Shown here in pieces: positions 1 to 6,869 of a stretch of DNA of 7,913 bases. Position numbers and translations under genes: made by a program. The stretch comes from an uncultured Bacteroidales bacterium. Lineage in GTDB: Bacteria > Bacteroidota > Bacteroidia > Bacteroidales > Lentimicrobiaceae. Location of the stretch: positions 1 through 7,913 of the forward strand of contig CALMDN010000257.1 in NCBI GenBank assembly GCA_937864935.1. The letters are read 5' to 3'. The notes beneath the pieces were generated by a model that did not search any database, was not told the origin of the DNA, and saw only the letters and a list, made by a program, of their open reading frames with translations. Position 1 is the first letter of the stretch. Each line of letters begins with the position of its first letter.

Positions 1-189
1 GGGCCTACCGGCAAAACGGAAATCATGACCCATGCCCGCTATTTCAGGTTCGCGGGAAACGCCTTTACAGAAATAGATATTTACGGATACAATTCGCTCG
101 CGCGGACAAAGGAAATTCTGAAAAACATGCTTGGAAAAATTGCTGCTTTTGATTTCTCTACCTTAAAAAGCACGACTCTGGCTGAATAG
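1..189 (+). CDS. C-terminal fragment of an unrecognised protein (5' end outside the window)
   Basis: Frame 1 is open from the first base to a TAG at 187-189 and gives 62 residues beginning GPTGKTEIMTHARYF and ending KSTTLAE. There is an in-frame ATG at 25, but it has no ribosome-binding sequence in front and the codons before it look equally coding, so the gene most likely starts before the window. The visible part is mixed alpha/beta in character, with an aromatic-rich stretch (RYFRFAGNAFTEIDIYGY) followed by a probable helix (ARTKEILKNMLGKI). There is no membrane segment and no cysteine. I do not recognise the family. No clear intrinsic terminator follows the stop. Confidence 0.55.
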   Translation, partial: GPTGKTEIMTHARYFRFAGNAFTEIDIYGYNSLARTKEILKNMLGKIAAFDFSTLKSTTLAE

Positions 190-376
190 CCCCCGCTGCT
201 GCTGCCAGAAAGTTTCGTCAATCAGCAAGGCATTTCCGGATGAAAAAAACAGCCGAACAGAGTTTCTCACCATAAGCATGCTTATATTTGCTACACTTTA
301 TTGAGCAGTATTCAATCCGGTACGCACAAACTATGCTGGTACAGGAAAGTAACTCAACCAAAAATCATTACCTGAT
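190..376. other. Intergenic region with one promoter-like box
   Basis: These 187 bases between the first fragment and the zinc-ribbon gene hold no credible gene; the longest start-to-stop run noticed is a 10-codon ATG frame at 243. The only signal seen is a TATATTTG box at 283-290, listed separately. No hairpin with a T-tract was found after the stop at 189, so read-through from the left is possible. Confidence 0.5.
283..290 (+). promoter_or_regulatory. Candidate Bacteroidota -7 promoter box (TATATTTG)
   Basis: TATATTTG matches the TAnnTTTG -7 consensus of the Bacteroidota housekeeping sigma factor exactly. It would start transcription about 80 bases before the ATG at 377. No clean TTG or TTTG -33 element is seen 17-23 bases upstream, which weakens the call. 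The box and the six bases after it (TATATTTGCTACAC) nearly repeat the sequence upstream of the 911 gene. Confidence 0.4.
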
Positions 377-784
377 ATGAAAAATCGTTTTTTGTGTCCA
401 TCCTGCCGGGCCGACCTGAAAATCAAAAACTCGGTAATTTTTTCAGCACATACAGCCGGAGGAAACAAGGGCCTGGTTCTTTTCAGTCCCGAGCTGGGCA
501 ATTACTCCATCGTACATGTACCCGGTTTTTCCTATGCCGAAGGCGAACACATTGATTTTTTCTGCCCGGTGTGTCATGCCAATCTCGGTGTGCCCGACAA
601 AGGGAATGATCTTGCCCGTGTACTGATGATCGACTCCAAACAGGTTGAGTATTCCATCGTCTTTTCAGAGATTGCCGGGAAGCAGTGTACCCTCAAAATG
701 AAAGAGGATACCATTGTGGAGTCTTACGGAGAAGACGCCGGAGAGTTTGCCAACTTCTGGGGCGCAGAGCCCCGTTACCAATAA
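377..784 (+). CDS. Small zinc-ribbon-like protein of unknown function, 135 aa
   Basis: The protein has two CxxC knuckles in near-identical settings: CPSCRADL (Cys7, Cys10) and CPVCHANL (Cys63, Cys66). Together they could bind one zinc ion in a treble-clef or ribbon fold. A beta-rich stretch (residues 18-60) separates them, and a beta-rich C-terminal half (residues 80-135) contains a lone Cys104. There is no signal peptide or membrane segment, so it should be cytoplasmic. The pattern resembles short conserved hypothetical proteins I associate with Bacteroidales, but I know no demonstrated function. The ATG at 377 puts the first CxxC close to the N-terminus and is the natural start; the leader (CATTACCTGAT) has no Shine-Dalgarno sequence. 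It is probably monocistronic: 126 bases with their own promoter-like box separate it from the downstream dehydrogenase gene. Zinc binding is inferred from the motif only. Confidence 0.8.
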   Translation: MKNRFLCPSCRADLKIKNSVIFSAHTAGGNKGLVLFSPELGNYSIVHVPGFSYAEGEHIDFFCPVCHANLGVPDKGNDLARVLMIDSKQVEYSIVFSEIAGKQCTLKMKEDTIVESYGEDAGEFANFWGAEPRYQ

Positions 785-871
785 AACGGTAATCCACCTC
801 TTCGTCAGACCTTTTAAACTGATATTCGTTCATCCGGCTGCATCCTGAAGGCAACATGAAGGAAGATCAGG

Positions 872-879
872 TATATTTG
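872..879 (+). promoter_or_regulatory. Candidate Bacteroidota -7 promoter box upstream of the dehydrogenase
   Basis: TATATTTG is an exact TAnnTTTG match that ends 31 bases before the ATG at 911, giving a predicted leader of about 25 bases. This spacing is typical for a start-proximal promoter. No convincing -33 TTG lies 17-23 bases upstream. The extended sequence TATATTTGCCACAC differs by one base from that at 283-296. Confidence 0.45.
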
Positions 880-910
880 CCACACCAATCTTCCGATCAT
901 TCAATCAGAT

Positions 911-3829
911 ATGATACCCGTTAACAAATGGAATGAACTGAGTGCGCAGCTCAAAGGTGATTTGTACACCGGCGACAGCATGCGCATTCTCTATGCAACC
1001 GATGCATCGGCTTACCGCGAAATGCCCGCTGCGGTCTGCCGCCCTAAGGATGAAGACGACCTCAGGACCCTGATAACGTTTGCCCGTAAAATGAAAATAC
1101 CCCTCATACCACGCACGGCTGGCACCTCCCTGGCTGGTCAGGTAGTTGGGAATGGTCTGGTGGTGGATGTGTCGAAATATATGACCCGGGTACTTGAATT
1201 AAACCTTGAGGAACACTGGGTCAGGGTTCAGCCGGGTGTAGTGCTGGATGAATTAAATAAGCTGGTAGAACCGCACGGTTTGTTCTTCGGCCCTGAAACC
1301 TCAACATCAAACAGGTGTATGGTGGGTGGAATGGTCGGAAACAATTCATGCGGGTCGCATTCACTGGTTTATGGCAGCACACGTGATCATACCCTTGAAA
1401 TTAAGGCACTGCTGAGCGATGGTTCTGAAGCCACCTTCGGACCTTTAAGCAACGAAGCGTTCAACCGGAAATGCAACCTTCCTGGTCTGGAGGGCGAACT
1501 TTACAAAACCATAAAAAAAGTACTTGGCGACCCTTACAACCAGCAGGAGATCAGAGAGCAATTCCCTGATCAGGAAATTGAACGGAGAAATACCGGGTAT
1601 GCCATCGACCTGCTTCTGGAATCATCCCCTTTTACCCCTGGCAAAAAGGATTTCAATTTCTGCAATCTGCTGGCTGGATCGGAAGGCACACTGGCTTTCA
1701 GTACCGAAATCAAACTGAACCTCGTACCCCTCCCACCCAAAGAGAAAGCCCTCATCTGTATCCATTGCAGTTCGCTGGAAGATGCTTTTAAAGGTAACCT
1801 GATTGCCCTCAGACACAAACCGGTAGCCGTAGAACTGATTGACAATTATATACTTGAAAGAACAAAGGGCAACATTGAGCAACGCAAAAACCGCTTTTTC
1901 ATCCAGGGTGATCCTGTGGCGATTCTGGTAGTAGAGCTTGCCATGGAAACAAGGGAAGAGATCGACAGGCTTGCTTCAGCACTCGAATCCGATATGCGCA
2001 AAGAAGGTTTTGGCTATCATTTCCCGGTAGTCTATGGTGCCGACATCAGCAAAGTGTGGGCACTCAGGAAAGCCGGACTCGGGCTGCTTTCGAATGTTCC
2101 CGGCGATAAAAAACCGGTGGCTGTAATCGAAGATACCGCTGTGAACCCGGCTGTTCTACCTGATTATATGAACGACTTCAGGGTCATGCTTGAACAACTG
2201 GGGCTCAGCTGTGTCTATTACGCCCACATCGCCACCGGAGAACTGCACCTGAGGCCGGTACTTGACCTGAAAGACCCGCACGATGTGGAACTGTTTCATA
2301 CCGTGGCCCTTGAAACAGCCAAACTGGTAAAGAAATACCGGGGCTCACTCAGCGGTGAGCATGGCGATGGCCGGCTGAGGGGTGAATTTATTCCGCTTAT
2401 GCTTGGTGATCACAATTACAAGCTGCTGAAAGAGATCAAGAAAACCTGGGATCCGGAAGGCATCTTCAACCCAGGGAAGATCACCGATACACCTGTGATG
2501 AATGCCAGTCTGCGGTATTCGCCCGGCCAGGTAACCCGTGAAATAGAGACAGTCTTCGATTTCTCGGAAAGCCTTGGGATTGTGAGGGCAGCTGAGCAGT
2601 GCAATGGTTCGGGCGATTGCCGCAAGTCTGAAGTTTTCGCAGGTACCATGTGTCCGAGTTACCAGGCCACCCGCGACGAGACAGCCACCACACGGGCGAG
2701 GGCCAACATCCTTCGCGAAATGCTTACGCGCTCAGAAAAATCAAACCCTTTCGACCATAGGGAAATCTATGAGATCATGGATCTCTGCCTGTCGTGCAAG
2801 GGCTGTAAATCGGAGTGCCCCTCAAACGTTGATATTGCCAAATACAAGGCAGAGTTCCTTCAGCACTACTACGATGCCAACGGCATTCCGCTGAGAACCC
2901 GCATGATTGCTTATATAACAGCCTTCAACAGGCTGGGGAGCCTGGTTCCGGGTATTTACAACTTCTTTATCAGCAACCCGGTTACATCAGGGCTTATCAA
3001 GGGTGTGCTCGGTTTTGCAAAGAAAAGGTCAATCCCGAGGTTGCACCGGACCACCCTGAAATCGTGGCACAAACGCAACCATAACAACCCTGAAGGCGGA
3101 AGAACCGTCTATCTTTTTGCCGATGAATTTACCAACTACAACGACGTAGAGGTTGGCATCAGCGCCATCAAAGCGCTGAACAAGCTGGGATACCGGGTAG
3201 CCCTGGCACCGGTGAGTGAAAGCGGACGAACTTTCCTGAGCAAGGGGCTCATCAGGAAAGCCAGATCAATCGCCGAAAAGAACATCCGGAACCTTTCAAC
3301 AGTCATCAGCAATGAGACGCCCATGGTCGGCATCGAGCCCTCCGCTATTTTATCCTTCAGAGATGAATACATCGACCTGACCCGTGGAAGCATGAAGCAG
3401 GAAGCTGTAAAACTGGCTGAAAACTGCCTGCTGTTCGACGATTTTATTATGCGCGAAGTAGCAGCCGGACATATCCGGGCGCAACAGTTCAGCGAAAAAC
3501 CGCTGAACATCAGGCTGCATGGTCACTGTCACCAGAAATCCCTTGCATCCACAGCTTCAACCAAGCAGATGCTCACATTGCCGGTCAACTATAAGGTTGA
3601 TGAAATCAAATCGGGGTGTTGTGGTATGGCAGGTTCGTTTGGCTATGAGGCTGAACATTACGAAGTTTCCATGAAGGTGGGCGAGTTGGTGCTGTTCCCT
3701 GAAGTAAGGAAGACACCCGGTGAATCCGTCATAGCAGCTCCGGGCACCAGCTGCCGTCACCAGATTATGGATGGTACAGGCCGGAAAGCCCTGCATCCGG
3801 TGGAGGTTTTCTTCGAAAGTCTGATCTGA
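911..3829 (+). CDS. FAD-binding oxidase/4Fe-4S protein, GlcD-GlcF-type fusion (YdiJ/Dld-II-like 2-hydroxyacid dehydrogenase)
   Basis: This single-chain flavin/iron-sulfur dehydrogenase probably oxidises a D-2-hydroxyacid (D-lactate, D-2-hydroxyglutarate or glycolate) and passes electrons to the respiratory chain. Residues 40-270 form the FAD-binding-4 (PCMH-type) domain, with PRTAGTSLAGQ (67-77), PETSTSNRCMVGGMVGNNSCG (128-148, shown in two parts as PETST and GGMVGNNSCG) and LLAGSEGTLAF (253-263). Residues 275-525 are the FAD-oxidase C-terminal domain, with SGEHGDGRLRGEF (481-493) supplying the usual His/Glu metal and substrate site. A ferredoxin-like segment follows, with Cys564, Cys570 and Cys581, then CLSCKGCKSECP (Cys626, 629, 632, 636). 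The C-terminal CCG-type domain has HGHCHQK (870-876), SGCCGMAGSFG (901-911) and GTSCRHQ (945-951). Length and order match E. coli YdiJ (about 1,018 aa) and Shewanella Dld-II, so the general class is secure and the substrate is not. The first CCG site reads ESG (770-772). It has no membrane helix and is likely cytoplasmic or peripheral. Confidence 0.9.
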   Translation: MIPVNKWNELSAQLKGDLYTGDSMRILYATDASAYREMPAAVCRPKDEDDLRTLITFARKMKIPLIPRTAGTSLAGQVVGNGLVVDVSKYMTRVLELNLEEHWVRVQPGVVLDELNKLVEPHGLFFGPETSTSNRCMVGGMVGNNSCGSHSLVYGSTRDHTLEIKALLSDGSEATFGPLSNEAFNRKCNLPGLEGELYKTIKKVLGDPYNQQEIREQFPDQEIERRNTGYAIDLLLESSPFTPGKKDFNFCNLLAGSEGTLAFSTEIKLNLVPLPPKEKALICIHCSSLEDAFKGNLIALRHKPVAVELIDNYILERTKGNIEQRKNRFFIQGDPVAILVVELAMETREEIDRLASALESDMRKEGFGYHFPVVYGADISKVWALRKAGLGLLSNVPGDKKPVAVIEDTAVNPAVLPDYMNDFRVMLEQLGLSCVYYAHIATGELHLRPVLDLKDPHDVELFHTVALETAKLVKKYRGSLSGEHGDGRLRGEFIPLMLGDHNYKLLKEIKKTWDPEGIFNPGKITDTPVMNASLRYSPGQVTREIETVFDFSESLGIVRAAEQCNGSGDCRKSEVFAGTMCPSYQATRDETATTRARANILREMLTRSEKSNPFDHREIYEIMDLCLSCKGCKSECPSNVDIAKYKAEFLQHYYDANGIPLRTRMIAYITAFNRLGSLVPGIYNFFISNPVTSGLIKGVLGFAKKRSIPRLHRTTLKSWHKRNHNNPEGGRTVYLFADEFTNYNDVEVGISAIKALNKLGYRVALAPVSESGRTFLSKGLIRKARSIAEKNIRNLSTVISNETPMVGIEPSAILSFRDEYIDLTRGSMKQEAVKLAENCLLFDDFIMREVAAGHIRAQQFSEKPLNIRLHGHCHQKSLASTASTKQMLTLPVNYKVDEIKSGCCGMAGSFGYEAEHYEVSMKVGELVLFPEVRKTPGESVIAAPGTSCRHQIMDGTGRKALHPVEVFFESLI

Positions 3830-3869
3830 AAAAACAAAATGGCTGCCCCGCAATATTGCGCAGGCAGCC
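3829..3869 (-). terminator. Intrinsic terminator of the delta-60 repeat gene
   Basis: On the minus strand GGCTGCC (3869-3863) pairs perfectly with GGCAGCC (3847-3841), and the loop contains a self-complementary CGCAATATTGCG, so the hairpin can extend inward. It is followed by ATTTTGTTTTTT (3840-3829). It starts 20 bases after the TAG of the minus-strand gene at 3890. In the + direction no T-tract follows the stem, so it should mainly end the minus-strand transcript, although the stem could also slow polymerase leaving the dehydrogenase gene. The T-tract abuts that gene's TGA (3827-3829). Confidence 0.85.
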
Positions 3870-3889
3870 TCCCCGTGTACGATTGAAAG

Positions 3890-5410
3890 CTATAAGCGAA
3901 TGAGTTTAATTATCCCGGAATGGTTTCCGGAGGTTATTCTCATAAAATACAGTCCGGATCTGAGCGCTTTTACATCAATAGATCCGGTCATCTGATCAAC
4001 TGCCAGAACTGAACACAGCCGGCCTGACTGATCAAATATTCTGGCCAATGCCTGACCCCGATAATCCGGCAAATCCACAAATATAAGATCGGTTGCGGGA
4101 TTCGGGAACGCAGCGATTTCAGGCATAAGCCTCGTTTCTGTACCTGTTGTTACTCCGGCAAGCCTGTGAAAAGCAAAATGGGCGTAACCCTGCAAAACCA
4201 GGGATGCCTGCCCGCCAATCAGCAACATGCCATCAGGCTGTACCATCAGCTGATTGGCCCAGCTGCCACCTGCACCCAGAGATACGACATACTTTCCGTT
4301 GCCGTTGAATGAATTGTCAACATTTCCGGTTTCGGTATATCTGACGACAACATGTTCGGTTAATCCGAACTCTGTAAAAACCCAGCCCGCAGCCAGAATA
4401 CGTCCGTCAGGCTGCAAAGCCACATCGAAATACCGGTCATCAGAACCGGAGATATCGGTGATGGTATAACCTGAACTTCCGAAGGTATTGTCAGGCATAC
4501 CATCGGAGGTCAACCGGATGACAATGCTGTTGAAGTCAGTTCTTCCGGCAAGAACAATCTTATCATCACTCTGAATTTCGACTGCATCAATTTCATTGTG
4601 CAGCGTTCCCAGGGACAATAAAAACCGGCCATTCTGACCGAACGAATTGTCTTTCGTTCCATCAGAATTCAGGCGGATGGCAGCAAAACTGCTTACCGAT
4701 TGTGCGTCCATGCTGTATCCGCCAATTACTATGCTTCCATCAGATTGAATATCAAAATCATATCCATAATCAGCGTATCCGCCGATATCGGCAACTACTT
4801 TGCCATCCGTTCCAAAATCCGGATCAAACATGCCATTCTGGTCAACCTTAAGCGCCATGAAATCGAAATCAGTCCCGTTATAAGCCCATCCTGCTGCAAG
4901 AATCATCCCATCGGGCAATGCCTCTATTTTCTCAATCCTTGATCCGTTGCCTGTTCCGAAAGAAATGCGAAGCTTACCACCTGCGTTGAATGATTCAACA
5001 AAAGACCCGTCCGGATTCAGCATTGCAAGCGCTGCATTTCCGAAAGAGAGTCCTCCGACCACAGTTCTTCCTTCAGGGGTTGTGGCTATTGCCAGGCCCT
5101 CTTCATAAGTGGATCCAAAGCTGAACTGCAACATTCCTGTACCATTGAAACCAACATCCGGACTGCCATCACTGTTGTATTGAGCTACCAGCACTGCATT
5201 GGTCGAATTGCCATTGTATCCGGCTGCTACTATTTTTCCATCGGCATGCAGGGCTGATGCCATGCAATAGCTGTTGTAATTACCAAAACCCGTAAATGCA
5301 CTTCCATTCTCACCAAATCCGGTGTCAGGAATCTGTGCTGAACAGTGGTTGTTTGAAAAAACGATCAGATAAAAAACTGAAATAAGGAATACCGATAAAT
5401 ATTTAATCAT
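3890..5410 (-). CDS. Secreted delta-60 repeat beta-propeller protein with type IX secretion C-terminal sorting domain
   Basis: This is a predicted extracellular or surface protein of 506 residues. Residues 1-25 form a signal peptide (Lys3, hydrophobic core 4-19, probable cleavage CSA|QIPD, leaving an N-terminal Gln). Seven delta-60 repeats follow, each with a DGKIVAAG-like strand and a DxxFGxxGxxxxxFG-like strand. The first halves begin near residues 57, 112, 167, 224, 282, 335 and 393, a period of 53-58. An orphan second half at 29-43 (DTGFGENGSAFTGFG) could close the ring with the last unit, as in seven-bladed propellers. Residues about 428-506 (FPNPATDLIFVDL, GRLCSVLAV, LRSGLYFMRI, ending KLIRL) are a Por/T9SS type A sorting domain, normally cleaved after outer-membrane export. 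The ligand or role is unknown. The ATG is followed by a good signal peptide, and the leader is A-rich with no Shine-Dalgarno sequence. It is flanked by terminators, so it is monocistronic. Confidence 0.9.
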   Translation of the reverse strand: MIKYLSVFLISVFYLIVFSNNHCSAQIPDTGFGENGSAFTGFGNYNSYCMASALHADGKIVAAGYNGNSTNAVLVAQYNSDGSPDVGFNGTGMLQFSFGSTYEEGLAIATTPEGRTVVGGLSFGNAALAMLNPDGSFVESFNAGGKLRISFGTGNGSRIEKIEALPDGMILAAGWAYNGTDFDFMALKVDQNGMFDPDFGTDGKVVADIGGYADYGYDFDIQSDGSIVIGGYSMDAQSVSSFAAIRLNSDGTKDNSFGQNGRFLLSLGTLHNEIDAVEIQSDDKIVLAGRTDFNSIVIRLTSDGMPDNTFGSSGYTITDISGSDDRYFDVALQPDGRILAAGWVFTEFGLTEHVVVRYTETGNVDNSFNGNGKYVVSLGAGGSWANQLMVQPDGMLLIGGQASLVLQGYAHFAFHRLAGVTTGTETRLMPEIAAFPNPATDLIFVDLPDYRGQALARIFDQSGRLCSVLAVDQMTGSIDVKALRSGLYFMRITSGNHSGIIKLIRL

Positions 5411-5511
5411 AAAGGCTATTTTTTTGTGATAAATCTGAGTTATTGGAATTCAAGCTGAAAATTCCGAACTGTTAACCCGGAAAAACCTGTAATGTTAATA
5501 TCCGGACAAGG

Positions 5512-5530
5512 TTTAACAAATATTTAACAA
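5512..5530. repeat. Short tandem direct repeat TTTAACAA, 11-bp period
   Basis: TTTAACAA occurs at 5512-5519 and again at 5523-5530, one helical turn apart. Flanking GGTT and AACC add a partial dyad around AAATATTT. Repeats on the same face of the helix can be regulator sites, and this pair overlaps the best promoter candidate of the propeller gene. In A/T-rich intergenic DNA a chance match is also possible. Confidence 0.3.
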
Positions 5531-5679
5531 CCTGAAAATCTGTCAGACATGGGTTCAGTATTTCCGGTAAAATGCTATGGTTTATTCCTGCACTACAGGG
5601 TTCACCAGGATGGAAATCCGGGCGGTTATCATTAATTATCAAACTGATCGGATCTGAAATTAAGACAAATGATGTATTC

Positions 5680-5709
5680 AAAAAAAAACCGGAATCTCAA
5701 CGATCCCGG
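5680..5709 (-). terminator. Intrinsic terminator of the sigma factor/membrane protein operon
   Basis: On the minus strand CCGGGATC (5709-5702) pairs with GATTCCGG (5696-5689), an 8-bp stem with a single G-U pair and a GTTGA loop. Nine T residues follow (5688-5680). It sits 51 bases after the stop of the membrane-protein gene at 5761. Its form is textbook, and no other gene lies between. Confidence 0.9.
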
Positions 5710-5760
5710 CGCCATTCCTTAAATAATTCTTTGAACCTGCCATAATCAGATATCACTTCT

Positions 5761-6339
5761 TCAGCCTTCAAGTTCCCCGAGCAGGATCTTTGAGTCCTTC
5801 CAAACCGGATAAGAACGTTTTTTCCATAAGGAATACCCTATGAAAGCAGCCACGGAAATAACACTCCAGTAGACTGCCTGCACGATGAACAGTTTCTCCG
5901 GTTGCGGCAACATGGCCAGGCGTGCGGGGTTCCGGAAGGAGAAGAATAAACCTGCACCGATCGTAGAAACGATAAAAAGAAGGTACAACCATTTATAGTT
6001 AAAAAAACGGTAACGGGCTTCAATGCTTCTGACCAGTTCCAGCAGGGAGACAGTATAGTCCAGCTTGCGTAAAAACCTGGATTCCCTGCGGAATATTAAA
6101 GTTCCGGCGACAAAGGCAGCAGCATAACACAAGCCTGCCAGACGGTCGTTTCCTGTTAAATCAGGATCGGGATTTGCGACAAACAACAGGATGTAGAAAA
6201 CCGACATCCCAAGGTAAAGGTAGTAGAGCGACTTTAATGTTTTGCTGTTTTTCAGATCTTCTGCTTTCGTTCGGTTGATGAGGTCCTCAGGGTTCACCTT
6301 CAGCCTTCCGTTGTCATTCCATGTATTCTCATTCATCAT
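5761..6339 (-). CDS. Four-TM membrane protein encoded with an ECF sigma factor; candidate anti-sigma factor
   Basis: The 192-residue protein has a charged N-terminal region of about 37 residues followed by four hydrophobic helices near 38-55, 65-83, 116-134 and 150-171. They are separated by a basic loop (RRESRFLRKLD, 84-94, and the segment to 115) and followed by a basic tail (KKRSYPVWKDSK). Basic residues after helices 2 and 4 suggest that both ends lie in the cytoplasm. There is no HxxxCxxC zinc anti-sigma motif and only one cysteine (Cys71). The gene overlaps the sigma gene by 11 bp, and AGGAGG (6347-6342) lies inside that gene. The protein starts with two Met codons; the second (6336-6334) has the better 5-base spacing, so the true product may be 191 residues. 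Gene position suggests it controls the sigma factor at the membrane, but no recognised domain shows this. It resembles the uncharacterised membrane proteins often paired with Bacteroidota ECF sigma factors. Confidence 0.8.
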   Translation of the reverse strand: MMNENTWNDNGRLKVNPEDLINRTKAEDLKNSKTLKSLYYLYLGMSVFYILLFVANPDPDLTGNDRLAGLCYAAAFVAGTLIFRRESRFLRKLDYTVSLLELVRSIEARYRFFNYKWLYLLFIVSTIGAGLFFSFRNPARLAMLPQPEKLFIVQAVYWSVISVAAFIGYSLWKKRSYPVWKDSKILLGELEG

Positions 6340-6847
6340 AGCCTCCTTTCAGTATGTGGCGCAGTTCTTCCCTGATGCGGTGAAGTTTCGTGCGTACATT
6401 GGGTTCCGTAATTCCGATGATTTCAGCCATCTCTTTTGAACTGACTTTTTCAATGGCGAGTGAAATCAGCAGTTTATCAATCACAGTCAGACGGTTAATG
6501 GCATCGTGAAGAAGACTCAGTTTGCGCTCTGTTTCAATTTTTTCCAGTATTCCCTCCTCCTCCATGAGCGATGAAACATTGGTCTCATCCAGCGACAGGT
6601 TGAACGCAGAGCGGCGGTTCTCTTTCAGTATATAACTGAGGCAGGTGTTAACGGCTATCCTGTATATCCAGGTGCTTAGCTGAGACTCTCCCCTGAAAGA
6701 CTCAAGACTTCGCCAGACATTCACCAGCACTTCCTGCTGAAGGTCTCCCGCATCATCGGGGGTTCGCGCGTAGTGCCGGCAGATATTCCACACACGATTC
6801 TGGTGTTCGCCGACAATGTCCCTGAATTGTTCTTCTCTGACTTTCAT
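6329..6847 (-). CDS. RNA polymerase ECF-type sigma-70 factor
   Basis: A 172-residue extracytoplasmic-function sigma factor, of normal length for the family. Region 2 spans about residues 8-78, including the -10-recognition helix DDAGDLQQEVLVNVWRSLES (31-50) followed by FRGESQLSTWIYRIAVNTCL. A linker of about 30 acidic residues (85-108) leads to region 4 (110-166), with the helix-turn-helix SKEMAEIIGITEPNVRTKLH (137-156) for the -35 element. Region 1.1 and region 3 are absent, as expected for ECF proteins, and there is no extra C-terminal domain. The stop overlaps the start of the downstream membrane-protein gene, so the two are co-translated. An ECF-like promoter lies about 20 bases upstream of the ATG, which fits autoregulation. 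Upstream on the same strand is an HTH regulator gene, 101 bases away. The signal and regulon cannot be read from this window. Confidence 0.95.
   Translation of the reverse strand: MKVREEQFRDIVGEHQNRVWNICRHYARTPDDAGDLQQEVLVNVWRSLESFRGESQLSTWIYRIAVNTCLSYILKENRRSAFNLSLDETNVSSLMEEEGILEKIETERKLSLLHDAINRLTVIDKLLISLAIEKVSSKEMAEIIGITEPNVRTKLHRIREELRHILKGGYDE
6342..6347 (-). promoter_or_regulatory. Shine-Dalgarno site (AGGAGG) inside the sigma gene for the membrane-protein gene
   Basis: On the minus strand AGGAGG ends 2 bases before the first ATG (6339-6337) and 5 bases before the second (6336-6334). It is the only strong Shine-Dalgarno sequence seen in the window, where other starts have A-rich leaders. 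It favours the second Met as the real start and suggests translational coupling to the sigma factor. Confidence 0.6.
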
Positions 6848-6869
6848 TTTCTGAACTGTTCTGGCTATT

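Larger units (their letters stand above)
5411..5760. other. 350-bp intergenic region between the propeller gene and the sigma operon
   Basis: No credible gene is present; the one frame with a start (5472-5681, minus) has no domain or composition signal and runs into the neighbouring terminator's T-tract. The right end holds the terminator of the sigma operon (5680-5709). The rest should carry the promoter of the propeller gene. The best -7 candidate on the minus strand is AATATTTG (5524-5517), one mismatch from TATATTTG, without a matching -33 box; it would give a leader of about 100 bases. A direct repeat TTTAACAA (5512-5519 and 5523-5530) overlaps this spot. Confidence 0.5.

Noticed and set aside
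196..206. GCTGCTGCTGCC short triplet run after the first gene
   Set aside because: Only three to four units in non-coding sequence, with no sign of function or a larger repeat.
243..275. 10-codon ATG frame in the first intergenic region
   Set aside because: Too short, no leader signal, and upstream of the candidate promoter box.
856..924. 22-codon ATG frame overlapping the start of the dehydrogenase gene (possible leader peptide)
   Set aside because: The predicted promoter box at 872-879 lies inside it, so the main transcript would start after its ATG. There is no ribosome-binding sequence and no attenuator-like structure.
3136..3510. 124-codon minus-strand frame inside the dehydrogenase gene
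   Set aside because: Antisense shadow of a continuous, well-supported coding region.
3841..3869. Hairpin as a bidirectional terminator that also ends the dehydrogenase gene
   Set aside because: The + strand sequence after the stem (TCCCCGTG) has no T-tract, so only the minus-strand direction is supported.
5472..5681. 69-codon minus-strand open frame in the 350-bp intergenic region
   Set aside because: Its start lies in the T-tract of the sigma-operon terminator, and its translation has no domain, signal peptide or typical codon pattern.
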